DNA from: Littorina saxatilis
Taxonomy: Eukaryota > Mollusca > Gastropoda > Littorinimorpha > Littorinidae
Assembly (NCBI RefSeq): GCF_037325665.1
Contig: NC_090247.1
Coordinates: forward strand, 23,987,680-24,051,679
Reading direction: 5' to 3'
Length of the DNA: 64,000 nucleotides
Part shown: positions 1 to 45,944 of the stretch, piece after piece
Position numbering within the stretch: position 1 is the first letter of the stretch
Layout of the letters: each line of letters starts with the position of its first letter
Translations under genes and position numbers: made by a program
The notes under the pieces: generated by a model
Databases searched by the model: none
Seen by the model: only the letters and a program-made list of their open reading frames with translations
Told to the model about the DNA's origin: nothing

Positions 1-59
1 CTTGAGGCCATTTAGGGTTGAAAACTCTACAGCGAATTACTGATATAACGAACTAAAAT

Positions 60-537
60 GTATCTCCCTTGAGATTCGTTGTACCCGGACTCCACTGTAC
101 ACTCACTCTCTCTCTCCCTCTCTCTTACACACACATAAACACATATACACTCACTCTCTCTCTCCCTCTCTCTTACACACTAACATAAACACATATACAC
201 TCACTCTCTCTCTCCCTCTCTCTTACACACTAACATAAACACATATTCACTCACTCTCTCTCCCTCTCTCTTACACTAACATAAACACATATACACTCAC
301 TCTCTCTCTCTCTCCCCGTCTCTCTTACACACTAACATAAACACATATACACTCACTCTCTCTCCCTCTCTCTTACACTAACATAAACACATATACACTC
401 ACTCTCTCTCTCCCTCTCTCTTACACACTAACATAAACACATATACACTCACTCTCTCTCTCCCTCTCTCTTACACACTAACATAAACACATATACACTC
501 ACTCTCTCTCTCCCTCTCTCTTGCACACACATAAACA

Positions 538-599
<62 letters not shown>

Positions 600-780
600 C
601 CCCCTCTCTCTTACATACACATAAACACTCTTTCTCTCTCTGTTACACTCACATGTGAACACATACACACTCTCTCTCTCTCTCTCTTACACACCCACAT
701 AAACACGCTCTCTCTCTCTCTCCCTCTCTCTTATACACACACACATAAACACCCACTCTCTCTCTCTCTCTCTCTTACAC
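60..780. repeat. CT-rich composite minisatellite in a kinase intron
   Basis: Units of about 48 bp combine CTCTCTCCCTCTCTCTTACA with CACTAACATAAACACATATA, repeated about ten times, with a pure (CT)n run near 541-596. It lies downstream (on the minus strand) of the exon ending at 974. Confidence 0.9.
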
Positions 781-973
781 ACATTCACACAAAACAAACA
801 AGAATACACACAATCGCAATTTTGCATTGTGTGTTGCCCAAGAAGTAGAAAGTGAAATTGTAGACCTGGGTTCAAGCTACTGACTTTCTGTCGTTGCCGT
901 GAGAGCGCAAGTTAACAAGCAAAGGGAGCTGTAACTCTATACACACCACACCTGACAGTGCAGCAGGCCTCAC

Positions 974-34540
<33,567 letters not shown>

Positions 34541-34559
34541 CTGCACACACATACAGCCT

Positions 34560-35945
34560 GACACTGTAGGTAATAATTATTACAGGTCTATATCATGCTA
34601 TTAGGTGCGCTGGTAAATGTAATTTTTATATTAATTCATGTATTTTTGCATAGGCTTTTAGGCTTGTTAATGTTATGTTATTGTTAATGTGTTTGTGCAT
34701 ACACCTTGACTAGATCGAATGTACTTTGTTGTGGACGACAAAGTTAAATACTTGTTAACTCATACTCATAGTCAGGACATGTTATAGTATACTGCACATG
34801 CACGATTCATGATACTGTATATATGTTCAGAAAGTGAAAATGTGCAAAAATAACAAAACAAATCAGTTAAAAAAAATAAATACAGTAAGTTTTGATGTGC
34901 AGGTGACAAAAGATTGTGTTTATACATCAAGTCAAGCTGATAACTAAATACAGAAATTAGCTGTTCCATGAAAATGTTGTTGCCTGTGACACTTGAAGGA
35001 CATGAAAGTGGTGGATGATTTTTCCAGCCTTTTCCAGAAAATACACCGTTAAGTTACACTTCTTCCCAATCTCATTCCATTTGACAAGCATTTTAAAACA
35101 TGTGTTGAGAATATCAGCAAGAAAACAGATCACTTGAGTAAAAAAAAAAAATAAAAAAAAAAAATACTTGCTACATGCAGGGGTATGAAAATACACTTGC
35201 CCACAGCAAGTAGAAATTAGTTTACTTGACGATTACAAACTGTGAATTACTGACTTGTGTCAGTTGTGAGCAGTTATTAGTTATAATGTCAACTTCTGAG
35301 GTTGCACTTATAGTTTTCAATTGTAGAATGTATATTGTTCGCTTCAATATTATTGCAAATTGTAGATGTAGCGATAGACTCTGTAGCTAATACCTATCCT
35401 ATTTGCCTAATGTATCAATTGAGTTGGTTTGAGACTTTGACTAACAGGAACAGTTCAAGCCTTGAAAGTGTGTTTATACAGAGAATACCTTTCTCAGTAG
35501 AATATTCTTTGAATTTCCTCATCCCTGTACATGTCAATTGCCATGTCAACTGTGACACAGACATGGAAATGTCACCTTTGTCACAGGCACTGATCTTCTT
35601 TCACACTCACACTCTCAATCACATCAACTTGCACCTGACTGTCACCAGTCTTCATCTTATGTCATGCAGTGATGCACCTATCACTTGGTAACACTTTAAT
35701 TGTGTGTGTGAACAAAGCCCTACAAATGTACACACAAGTGACAAAACAAAGACTGAAAGAGACTGCCTTCTGAAACTAACAGCACATTGTAGCCCCAAAA
35801 TACACAAGATCTACAACATTCTGTGAATACCATTACAAAAACTCCTGATTCATCATTCAGTGATTGGCACTGGCAGTGCAAAGTGCACAACCCCTTGTTT
35901 CAATGGGCACGCCATTTGCATGGCATCTTCACATGATTGCTTCGG
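34560..35945. other. AT-rich stretch, no gene recognised
   Basis: It lies upstream of the first kinase exon found. A missing 5' exon or promoter may lie here or farther right, but no open frame resembling an ASK N-terminus is visible. Confidence 0.4.
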
Positions 35946-35949
35946 ACGT

Positions 35950-36170
35950 AGGTAGGCAATCACTTTTTTTAATTTCTAATATGTACAAATTAAACCTACT
36001 TGACAGGGAAATAAGTGTGCGACTCGAACGCTTTCGCTTTCATTGCGTTTTCTGCAGGTTTTTGTTTTTTTGTTTTTGTTTTGACAAATGTAATAAAAAT
36101 TTGTAGGGTCGGCCCCTAAAAATAGGGTAGGTCGGGTTACCGTAACCACACCTATTTTTGTTTTAGGCCT
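35950..36170. mobile_element. PIF/Harbinger-like MITE (G family), left end lost
   Basis: It shares GGTAGGCAATCACTTTTTT, ACTTGACAGGGAAATAAGTG and GGGTTACCGTAACCACACC with the copies at 44034-44332 and 44986-45285. Confidence 0.7.
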
Positions 36171-36361
36171 AATGAACCATGTATCCATAATCCACTACTG
36201 GCAATAGTATGATCCAAGTGACGCCCCAATGCATTGAAACTCAAAATGACTATTAGTTATCAGGAGTTTTTAGTCAGCACAATAACTCTCAAGCCTCCAA
36301 TGTTCTGTTCCATCTTCACTTCTCTCCATATCATTCAGTCAACAAGTTATCAGGCATGAAA

Positions 36362-36649
36362 ACTGGAGAAAAAAAAAAAACTGAAAAAAGAATTCGAAGG
36401 CGCGTAGCGCCAAGTTTCGCAGGCGCGAAGCGCCAAGACTTCTAGGGGGGTTCGGGGGCATGCTCCCCCGGAATTTTTTTTTTTCAAGGGTGCAATTTGG
36501 TACAATCTGGGGCTATCTGAGCCTTAAAATTGGATTCAAACATGGCCCCAAAATACATACAAAATGAAGCAATCTGGTGCTCATTTGAAAGCAAATCTAC
36601 TTCTTTTTCAGGCATTAAAAAGGGATTACAACAAGCTGGTATTGTCATG

Positions 36650-36696
<47 letters not shown>

Positions 36697-36776
36697 TTTA
36701 TATCACTTTCAGACTACTAGGGGGGGGGGTCCAGGGGCATGCTGCCCCGGGAAAAAAATGTCAGTGGGTGCAAAAT

Positions 36777-36850
<74 letters not shown>
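36362..36850. repeat. GC-palindrome repeat fragments with (TA)n and (GA)n
   Basis: GGGGGCATGCTCCCCC near 36450 and GGGGCATGCTGCCCC near 36735 belong to the same family as 47481-47764. (TA)n lies at about 36655-36691 and (GA)n at about 36780-36850. Confidence 0.65.
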
Positions 36851-36851
<1 letters not shown>

Positions 36852-36854
<3 letters not shown>

Positions 36855-37090
36855 TCAACAATCTACGACACGACTGCCAACTAGTCTCGGCCCGCTAAAA
36901 AAACAATGACCGAGACTTTCAGTAATTCCTTCGCGTGACGTCTAACCCTCTTACGCCATAATGTGACGTCTTCAAATGACGAAATGTTAAAGTTTCTACC
37001 ACAGACATACACACGCACAAACACACGCACAAACGCACAGACAGACAAAGTTACGATCGCATAGGCTACACTTCGTGAGCCAAAAAACGG
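36852..37090. mobile_element. K-family MITE copy, one end
   Basis: TAGTCTCGGCCCGCT, CGAGACTTTCAGTAATTCC and GGCTACACTTCGTGAGCC are shared with 39279-39632 and 42363-42857. Confidence 0.7.
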
Positions 37091-37297
37091 AATCGCACAA
37101 ATAAATCGGATGGCCCATTGAAAATAATCGGAAAAGTCGGAAAAAACGGAGAATTTTCATCCCTGAGTTATAGATACTGTGATGAAATGGGACACAGAAA
37201 AATAGATTACTCCAGCGGAATTCTCAAGTTGTGTCCGCGGAAATCCGCGGATTCGCGGAAAAGTCCCACCCCTGACTTGTACAAGTTGTACAAGTTT

Positions 37298-37537
37298 AGG
37301 CCCCCCCCAAAAAAAGGTCTGTTTACGGTAACATAGGCCCAAAAAATAGGGTCGGTAGGTCGGGATTTTTTTTCTTTTTTTTTTTCTCCAAAAAACCATA
37401 TTTTTACGTTATTTTGCAAAAAAAAACAAAATTTTTTTTTTCTTTTTTCTTCCCCAAATGCCAAAAAAAGTCTAGGGTCGCGCGAAAAAAATAGGGTCGG
37501 TCGGGTTACCGTAAACAGACTATTTTTTTTGTGGCCT
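37298..37537. mobile_element. PIF/Harbinger-like MITE (G family)
   Basis: AGGTCTGTTTACGGTAAC on the left and GTTACCGTAAACAGACT on the right, with GGCC at both outer ends. Confidence 0.75.
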
Positions 37538-37615
37538 TATTACAAAACAAAAAGGTGCGAATGGGCAAAAAAATGGTGCAAGTGATACATTACAGTGTGA
37601 GTGTACTGCATGCCC

Positions 37616-37849
37616 CTAAGGCCAACAAAAACAAAAATGTTGGTTTAGGGTAAACAGACCAATACCCTATTTTTTCCTGTCGACCCTTAAAGTTAAACTT
37701 TTTTTCCATGTCTAAAAAAACCCCAACTTTTGGCACATTTTACGAACCATATACCGAGACTAACAAACATTTAAAAAATAAAAAGCCGACCTAATGACCC
37801 TGTCTTTTTGTTACCCTAAACCAACATATATTCTTGTTTGGCCTAACTG
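37616..37849. mobile_element. Related MITE (G2)
   Basis: AGGCCAACAAAAACAAAAAT then TTGGTTTAGGGTAAACA on the left and TTACCCTAAACCAACA with TTGGCCTAA on the right. The architecture is like G, with different terminal sequence. Confidence 0.65.
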
Positions 37850-37859
37850 CATAAGTGAG

Positions 37860-39270
37860 CAGTTAATATGGTAAAATTACCAGAAACATTAAAAAAAAAG
37901 GTGCCAGTCTTAAAACAAGGATCGAGGCAGATACACCTTGAGGCAGATACACCTTGCGACCCACGGCAGACCAAACCAAATCAACAACTTCTCTATCTAA
38001 GTACTGGATAAGGATTCAATGTTGTGACAAACACTGCAACAGCACTATACTCACGTGATGAACTCCAAAAGACTTGTTGGACCTGGAGTGGGCCATCTTT
38101 TATTGTTTTAAGGCAATTCACTCTGGATGCACTGCACCTCACACACGTCACTCGATCAACATGCAGTGTCAAGTACGTTGTATGGTATACTGACCAGGTA
38201 AGTAGCACCAGTGCAAGACGAATGGCACGGGCACTTACAGTGACAGTACTAACACACCATTCTCAAAACAGCTAGGGAAGAAGAAAAAATGTGGAAATGA
38301 CTACAGACCCAACCTCATTTGTACTGCTAGAGTATACCCATTGTCTGAGCTGCTATGACTCCAAGTGAGATCTGGATAGTTCTATAGTATCTTCTTCTTC
38401 AAGCACGCGCAGTAGATGGTAGGGAGGAAACACATGTAACACTAGCTTAGACTACACATCATACTGATACTCATCGCTTGATAGCTGACAGCCGTGGCGT
38501 GCAACTTTCACTTGGTAGCACCTAGTGCATGGAAAGATATATTTACAAAAGAGCAGGAGCTGTGTCATGTGGTCGAAAGCGCATTGTAACACGCAAATCC
38601 CAACAGAATGTAGAGTGGATGCTTTCATCGTCTGACCAGACTTCGGAATCTGTCCTCACTGCAATTGAGTGCAAACCTCACAAGGAGCAACAACCCCATG
38701 CATATGCATAGAGAAGCGTCAACATTATAACACTAGAATTCTAAAAATCAACTGCTTCGCCCATTACCTTCCTTCACAATCACAGAAAACGCAATATAAA
38801 ATGAAAACTGCAGTATTGTTTGACTTTTCCTTTCCAAGACGCCATGTTTAGACAGTAGTCTCCCTTAGTAGGTCCTTTTCTGTTCTTTTTATTTGCATTA
38901 TTCTTTCAATTTTGAAATTAACAAAGAGAACTTGTTAGAAAGTAGCAGGGTGAATCGTATTCTATCGTGATAAGAGAAAAAAATAAAGTTGAACAAATCA
39001 CCGTCGTTGCTCGGAAGAAATCAACTAAATTGTTTACACACTTTGTGATGACGTCATATCGTGATATTTTCTTGATGTTGACCGATTTGTCTTGACGAAC
39101 GCGCGCGCCCAACGAGGACACACTTCGAGTAACGGGGGAATCCCACTCATCCTTTCTGTCACATAACCTTGGCTAATGATGTCAGCTATGCGTTCCCACC
39201 GATGATAAGCTCCATAAACTTTAATGTGCCCCACAGAATATATGCTACAAAAAAGTAGATATTTTCAGTG
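37860..39270. other. Intergenic stretch, nothing recognised
   Basis: It lies between the two host genes. No exon, TIR or tRNA-like head found on either strand. Confidence 0.4.
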
Positions 39271-39278
39271 GTTTTTTT

Positions 39279-39470
39279 GGCTCACGTAAGTGTAGCCTAT
39301 GCGTTGCTAACTTTTGTCTGTCTGTGCGTGCGTGCGTATGTGTGTGTGTATGTCTGTGGCAGAAACTTTAACATTTGAAGACGTCATTATGACGTAAAAG
39401 GGTTAGACGTCACGCGAAGGAATTACTGAAAGTCTCGGTCATTGATATTTTGAGCGGGCCGAGACTAGTT

Positions 39471-39563
<93 letters not shown>

Positions 39564-39632
39564 CGGAGTGATTGAGTTTGTGTTACTGTTTGTCGATTTC
39601 TTACGTGAGCCTTGAAGGCTTCGCCTCTTGTT
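39279..39632. mobile_element. K-family MITE with GGCTCACGTAAG ends
   Basis: Ends GGCTCACGTAAG and CTTACGTGAGCC, with a (GT)n core of about 85 bp and the CGGCCCGCTC / CGAGACTTTCAG block. Flanking AAGGCTTCGCCTCTTGTT also occurs in the copy at 42363. Confidence 0.8.
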
Positions 39633-39696
39633 TTTTATTAGCACAAACAGAAGGCCACATTAAAATGTGAAAATCTTATGAGGGCATTAAATCACA

Positions 39697-39870
39697 GGGG
39701 CGGATCATATCATTTTCATGGGGGGGGGGGGGGGGGGGGGGGTCCAAATTTCTTTTAGGGGCAATTCGACGACGCGAAGCTTTTAGTTGGGGTCGCGGCG
39801 TTCGAACCTCCTATGGGGGTCAGGGGGCATATGCCCCCCCCCCCCCCCCCCGGAAAATGTTGATTAAAAC
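39697..39870. repeat. Partial AGGGGCGGATC repeat
   Basis: The left end AGGGGCGGATCATATCATT is followed by a poly-G run and GGCATATGCCCCCC. No right end is found. Confidence 0.5.
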
Positions 39871-40060
39871 CAAGGAACTGACATGGAGCAATCTGGGGCA
39901 TTCTGAGCCAAGAAACTTCCCCTAATACACCTTCCAAAAAGTACTCTAAAGAAGACAAATTTTGATCAAAACAAGGACAATTGACTGATTGACCGATCTG
40001 GTGGTAGCTGAGCCAGCAAAATACCCAACTACTTTCCAAAACCGTCACTGAGAAGAAAAA

Positions 40061-41082
40061 CAAGTCGCGTAAGGCGAAAATACAATATTTAGTCAAGTAG
40101 CTGTCGAACTCACAGAATGAAACTGAACGCAATGCAACGCANNNNNNNNNNNNNNNNNNNNNNNNNNNNNNNNNNNNNNNNNNNNNNNNNNNNNNNNNNN
40201 NNNNNNNNNNNNNNNNNNNNNNNNNNNNNNNNNNNNNNNNNNNNNNNNNNNNNNNNNNNNNNNNNNNNNNNNNNNNNNNNNNNNNNNNNNNNNNNNNNNN
40301 NNNNNNNNNNNNNNNNNNNNNNNNNNNNNNNNNNNNNNNNNAAAGGCAGGTGTCACGAACTGAAACCTCTGCTGAACAATACTTCTCATTGCGGTCAATG
40401 ACGTTTTTTTCATTTTTTCGATAAATGTCTTTGATGACGTCATATCCGGCTTTTTGTAAAAGTTGAGGCGGCACTGTCACACCCTCATTTTTCAATCAAA
40501 TTGATTGAAATTTTGGCCAAGCAATCTTCGACGAAGGCCGGACTTCAGTATTGCATTTCAGCTTGGTGGCTTAAAAATTAATTAATGACTTTGGTCATTA
40601 AAAATCTGAAAATTGTAAAAAAAAAATAAAAATTATAAAACGATCCAAATTTACGTTCATCTTATTCTTCATTATTTTCTGATTCCAAAAATATATAAAT
40701 ATGTTATATTTGGATTAAAAACAAGCTCTGAAAATTAAAAATATAAAAATTATGATCAAAATTAAATTTTCGAAATCAATTTAAAAACACTTTCATCTTA
40801 TTCCTTGTCGGTTCCTGATTCCAAAAACATATAGATATGATATGTTTGGATTAAAAAACACGCTCAGAAAGTTAAAACGAAGACAGGTACAGAAAAGCGT
40901 GCTATCCTTCTTTAGCGCAACTACTACCCCGCTCGTCTTGTCAATTTCACTGCCTTTGCCATGAGCGGTGGACTGACGATGCTACGAGCATACGGTCTTG
41001 CTGAAAAATTGCATTGCGTTCAGTTTCATTCTGTGAGTTCGACAGCTTGACTAAATGTTGTATTTTCGCCTTACGCGACTTG
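40061..41082. mobile_element. E-family non-autonomous element, with assembly gap
   Basis: Ends CAAGTCGCGTAAGGCGAAAA and TTTTCGCCTTACGCGACTTG. The core has GATGACGTCATATCCGGC and GGATTAAAAAACACGCTCAG. Shared with 43839-45294 and 58441-59321. Confidence 0.8.
40142..40341. other. 200-base assembly gap (N)
   Basis: Exactly 200 N inside an E-family repeat. The true length is unknown. Confidence 0.99.
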
Positions 41083-41221
41083 TTTTCTTTCTTTTTTACT
41101 TCAATGGCTATTATGTCACGAGTTTTCGTGTAATTTTCTTTGGATTGTAAAATTAAAATGATGAACTGTCTGAATTGATCCATGTTTCTTTGAAAGTTTA
41201 CTCAGCTGTGCTTGTACATAG

Positions 41222-41519
41222 TATGGTGTTTAGGTGTTTGTATTCGGAGGCTATCGTAGGGTCACACTCGCAGCCACATCAGTATAACATCAGATGAATG
41301 TCTATCACTTTAAAGTATAGAGCATAAGATATATAAGCAGCATAAAGTAACAGAGCTGAGCACAGAGTGAAACTCATTAGCATAAGGATGCTGTGCTGCA
41401 AGAAGTTTAGGGCGCACAATGTACTCTTATTCTAACTGATGATACCAGACCCGTGGGAAGAGGTCTGAGAGATAACAGCCAGGAGAGGCTGGGTGGTGGC
41501 ACAGTTGATAGTACTACAT
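41222..41519 (-). mobile_element. Probable LTR fossil (solo LTR or 3' LTR), family uncertain
   Basis: On the minus strand a purine run (AAAAGAGAGGGGA) precedes TGTAGTACTATCAACTGTGC. A TATA-like TTATATATCTTATGC lies inside. The right-hand 41520-41880 may be adjoining internal sequence. No second LTR or coding part is seen. Confidence 0.4.
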
Positions 41520-41879
41520 CCCCTCTCTTTTGTAAAACAAGTATAACACACTGTACAAACCTTGAAGATAGTGTCACTTCTTACTAAGTAATATAGGATA
41601 ACCTACAACCACAAAAGATATTATATTATCAGCACCAAGGGTGATAGGAACTGTTCTTAGACTGTTTTCACAAGAGTCGCGGTTGCAGTGGCTGAGGACA
41701 CAGAAACGCTACTAGCAAGTGTCTTGGAAGCTGGTGGTGCTGGTTGGCACTGTTCTGCATTATATCAGTGTCACAGATAGTAGAGTACTTTCTTGAAACC
41801 ACGATCGAGATAGTCATTAATTGAAAGTAATGTCTGGATGAGTCACACAGTACTTTGACTTTGTTCAGTCAGGCCTTTT

Positions 41880-42176
41880 ATGACGGCTTACTAGTGCCAA
41901 AACCTCATAATTGTAATTATCAATTTTCCCTTGATAATTACCATTTTCACGTGTTTATTACTAATTTTCCCGGGAAAATTACTAATTTTCACCTGTTAAT
42001 TACTCATTTTTAGTTTTGGCTCACTTCCTGACGGATTGCTAGTGCCAAAACTAAAAATTAGTAACTTTCCCGTGAAAATGAGTAACTAACAGGTGAAAAC
42101 AGTAACTGACAGCGTTAATTAGTATTTATCACGGGATAATGGGTAACCCCAGGTTTTGGCACTAGTAAGCCGTCAT
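41880..42176. mobile_element. Foldback element L1
   Basis: ATGACGGCTTACTAGTGCC on the left and GGCACTAGTAAGCCGTCAT on the right; the AT-rich inner arms also fold. Confidence 0.8.
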
Positions 42177-42177
42177 A

Positions 42178-42467
42178 GGGCTTACTTGTGCCAAAGCCTC
42201 ATAATTGTAATTATTAAGGGAAAATTAGTAATTTTCCCTTGATAATTACCATTTTCACGTGTTAATTACTAATTTTCCCGGGAAAATTACTAACTTTCAC
42301 CTGTTAATTACTAATTTTTAGTTTTGGTTCACTTCCTGACGGATTGCTAGTGTCAAAGCTAACAAGAGGCGAAGCCTTCAAGGCTCACGTAAGAAATCGA
42401 CAAACAGTAACACAAACTCAATCACTCCGTCACACATACACACACACAGTACACACACACATACACA

Positions 42468-42543
<76 letters not shown>

Positions 42544-43000
42544 GCATAGGTGAAACTGTGCAAGAAAGCGAGACACTAGATCTAGATCTGTCTGTCTGCA
42601 TGTAGCCTACTTACATGGACACGACTGCCAAAATTAATAGTCTCGGCCCGCTCAAAATAACAATCACCGAGACTTTCAGTAATTCCATCGCGTGACGTCT
42701 AACCCTCGGACGTCATAATGTGACGTCAATGTAATATGACGTCTTCAAATGTTAAAGTTTCTACCACAGACATACATACATACATACATACGCACGCACG
42801 CACGCACGCACAGACAGACAAAAGTTAGCATCGCATAGGCTACACTTCGTGAGCCAAAAATTAGTCATTTTCCCGTGAAAATTACTAATTATCCCGTGAA
42901 AATGAGTAACTAACGAGTGAAAACAGTAAATGACAGCGTTAATTAGTAATTATCACGTGATAATGGGTAACTCCAGGTTTTGGCACAAGTAAGCCGTCAT
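42178..43000. mobile_element. Foldback element L2, split by a K-family MITE
   Basis: GGCTTACTTGTGCC and GGCACAAGTAAGCC ends, with the same core as L1, abutting it head to tail. The K element sits at the AGTGTCAAA position, where L1 reads AGTGCCAAAACTAAAAATTA. Confidence 0.8.
42363..42857. mobile_element. K-family MITE nested in L2
   Basis: AACAAGAGGCGAAGCCTTCA through CACTTCGTGAGCC, inverted relative to 39279-39632, with (CA)n at 42477-42538. Confidence 0.85.
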
Positions 43001-43072
43001 ATCTCTGGGCACACTATCAACATTCCCAGGGCTCCCTTCGCTCTTTCCACCACCATCCGCCCTACGACATTT

Positions 43073-43795
43073 GCATAATGAAGGGAAGTAACTTGATTTC
43101 TTCGCAGACAAGCGCGAGATGTGGGTTATCGTTCTTCATTCACTGATTCAGCTGTGTTTGGCGACGGGGTAAGTGCATACAACAGTATTCGTTTTCAAAG
43201 CTTTTAATGTTCGCTTCGACAATGAATTGCAAATTATGTGATTGCAGTTTGATCGGATCCTTAGGTTGTGCATAGTTCTAGGATGAACTTCCTGCCTAAC
43301 AACACCAAAGCAGCGAAAGTTCGTAGCGTTCAAGACAGTGTCCCAAATTGAAATTCAAGGATGCTGCGGGCACTGTGTACCAAACTTTGCAGACTGAGAG
43401 TGAAAGAACCGCACGTGTAGGAGTGGGTTGCACCTGATGCAAAGTCTTCATGATTGGCGATAATGTTGACTTTCATTTCATTGTGTAAACTTTATGTTCG
43501 TTAACTACACGTCGGGCTGTGAATTGACGGTGGGAGGTAAAGTGAGTGCTGGAATGTCTTTGTGTGGTGAGACAGCACAGGCTAGCGAAGCGCACGTGCA
43601 TTCTTTTATTTGTCCTGTGTCTTACTCCAGTCAGGATGCTGAGGGTGTGGGGAGGTTGTTGCTGAAGATACCTGTGTGTTGGAGGGGGGGAGCGAGTGCC
43701 AGTGGGGGGGGGGGGGGGGGGGGTACAGAGTGTGTGTGTAGGGGGGGGGGGGGGGTAACAGCGACATCAGCAGCTGTAATCTATGCAACTGCAAG
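43073..43795. repeat. Dispersed repeat R, uninterrupted copy
   Basis: About 720 bp from CATAATGAAGGGAAGTAACT to TCTATGCAACTGCAAG, highly similar to 61205-62507. It lacks the foldback and Ty3/gypsy insertions of the other copy. It includes GTTTGGCGACGGGGTAAGTG, a splice-donor-like site. The nature of the repeat is unknown. Confidence 0.85.
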
Positions 43796-44033
43796 TATTC
43801 CTTATCTTCTGTCTCAGCCTCTTTTTTTTCTTTTTACATTTAGTCAAGTTTTGACTAAATGTTTTACGAGGGTCGTGGTGTATGTGTGTGTGTGTGTGTG
43901 TGTGTGTCTGTCTGTCTGTCTGTGTGTGTGTGTAGAGCGATTCAGACTAAACTACTGGACCGATCTTTATGAAATTTGACATGAGAGTTCCTGGGTATGA
44001 TATCCTCAGACGTCTTTTTCATTTTTTTGATAA

Positions 44034-44215
44034 GGCCAAAAAAAAAAATAGGTCTGTTTACGGTAACATAGCCAAAAAAAATAGGGTAGGTAGGTAGGCA
44101 ATCACTTTTTTTTTTTTTTTTACTTTTTTTTCTAATGTGTACAAATTAAACCTACTTGACAGGGAAATAAGTGTGCGACACGGGCGCTTTCGCTTTCATG
44201 GCGATTTTTGCACTC

Positions 44216-44251
<36 letters not shown>

Positions 44252-44332
44252 TTAATAAAAAGTTATAGGATCGGCCCCTAAAAATAGGGTAGGTCGGGTT
44301 ACCGTAAACAGACCTTTTTTTTTGTTTGGCCT
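44034..44332. mobile_element. PIF/Harbinger-like MITE with TAA duplication
   Basis: TAA lies at 44031-44033 and 44333-44335. GGCC ends and GGTCTGTTTACGGTAAC TIRs. The empty site in the sister copy reads GATAAATGTCTTTG near 40418. Confidence 0.85.
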
Positions 44333-44985
44333 AAATGTCTTTGATGACGTCATATCCGGCTTTTCGTGAAAGTTGAGGCGGCACTGTCACGCTCTCATTT
44401 TTCAACCAAATTGGTTGAAATTTTGGTCAAGTAATCTCCGACGAAGCCCGGACTTCGGTATTGCATTTCAGCTTGGTGGCTTAACAATTAATTAATGACT
44501 TTGGTCATCAAAAATCTGAAAATTGTAAAAAAAAAAATTTTTTTCACAAAACGATCCAAATTTACGTTCATCTTATTCTCCATCATTTTCTGATTCCAAA
44601 AACATATACATATGTTATATTTGGATTAAAAACAAGCTCTGAAAATTAAAAATATAAAAATTATGATCAAAATTAAATTTTCGAAATCAATTTAAAAACA
44701 CTTTTATCTTATTCCTTGTCGGTTCCTGATTCCAAAAACATATAGATATGATATGTTTGGATTAAAAACACGCTCAGAAAGTTAAAACGAAGAGAGGTAC
44801 AGAAAAGCGTGCTATCCTTCTCAGCGCAACTACTACTACCCCGCTCTTCTTGTCAATTTCACTGCCTTTGCCATGAGCGGTGGACTGACGATGCTACGAG
44901 TATACGGTCTTGCTGCGTTGCATTGCGTTCAGTTTCATTCTGTGAGTTCGACAGCTACTTGACTAAATGTTGTATTTTCGCCTTA

Positions 44986-45285
44986 GGCAACAAAAAAAAA
45001 TAGGTGTGGTTACGGTAACATAGCCAAAATAAATAGGGTAGGAAGGTAGGCAATCACTTTTTCTTTTTTTTTAACTTTTTTTTCTAATGTGTACAAATTA
45101 AACCAACTTGACAGGGAAATAAGTGTGCGACTCGGGCGATTTCGCTTTCATTGCGTTTTCTGCACTCGTTTTTTGTTTGTTTGTTTGTTTGTTGTTGTGA
45201 CAAATGTAATAAAAAGTTATAGGGTCGGCCCCTAAAAATAGGGTAGGTCGGGTTACCGTAACCACACCTATTTTTTTTTTAGGCC
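44986..45285. mobile_element. PIF/Harbinger-like MITE with TTA duplication
   Basis: TTA lies at 44983-44985 and 45286-45288. The empty site CGCCTTACGCGACTTG is seen at 41067-41082. Confidence 0.85.
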
Positions 45286-45295
45286 TTACGCGACT

Positions 45296-45892
45296 TCTTT
45301 TTTTAATAAAATCAACTTCTATACTGTAGTAACTAAATATATATTGTTAGAAAAAATGTCTCGGTGGAATATTCAAAGATCAGACATAAAACATAAAATC
45401 CCCTGCTACCCAGTTCTGGAGATTGACCCATTGCATGACCAGTGTCCATCACAAAGATAGAGACCAAAATCTCTGGTTTCCATGGCTGGCAGTGCTCTAT
45501 TAGGGGCGGGGGCTTGTTTAGCCCAAGTGCCAGAAGGCATTGGAATGTTTCTAAAAAGGCACTCTTGTGGAGATTCTTCATCAAAAAGTTGCACTGAAAG
45601 CTTATGGTGATAATAGTGCTGTTCACTGAAGGTATGTCTGTTGGACTGTAAAGTTTGTGTACTATGACTGTGAATGAATTTACTCTTGAACAAAGATCAG
45701 TCTTGTGGAAATCTGATTAAAGATCAGTCTTGTGGAAATCTGATTTTGTCAATACAGTGTTATTTTCAGGCTGCAGTTTTCCGTCATTAGATGCTGCATA
45801 CTTTTTGTTATCCTGCCTCTTTCCATGCGGAATCGTTAACTTACACACACACACACAGATGCACACACAAACACAGACAAAGACACACAAAG

Positions 45893-45944
<52 letters not shown>

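Larger units (their letters stand above)
43839..45294. mobile_element. E-family element, inverted, with two nested MITEs
   Basis: It runs from TTTAGTCAAGTTTTGACTAA to CGCCTTACGCGACTTC, interrupted at 44034-44332 and 44986-45285. Confidence 0.8.

Noticed and set aside
36655-36692. (TA)n as a possible origin or matrix attachment site
   Set aside because: Plain microsatellite in a repeat cluster; no supporting signal.
43148-43333. 61-aa frame also present at 61821-62018
   Set aside because: Shared only because repeat R is duplicated; composition and length give no support for coding.
45406-45693. 95-aa minus-strand frame that looks less repetitive
   Set aside because: No splice context, no recognised family, and close to a short duplication; left unannotated.
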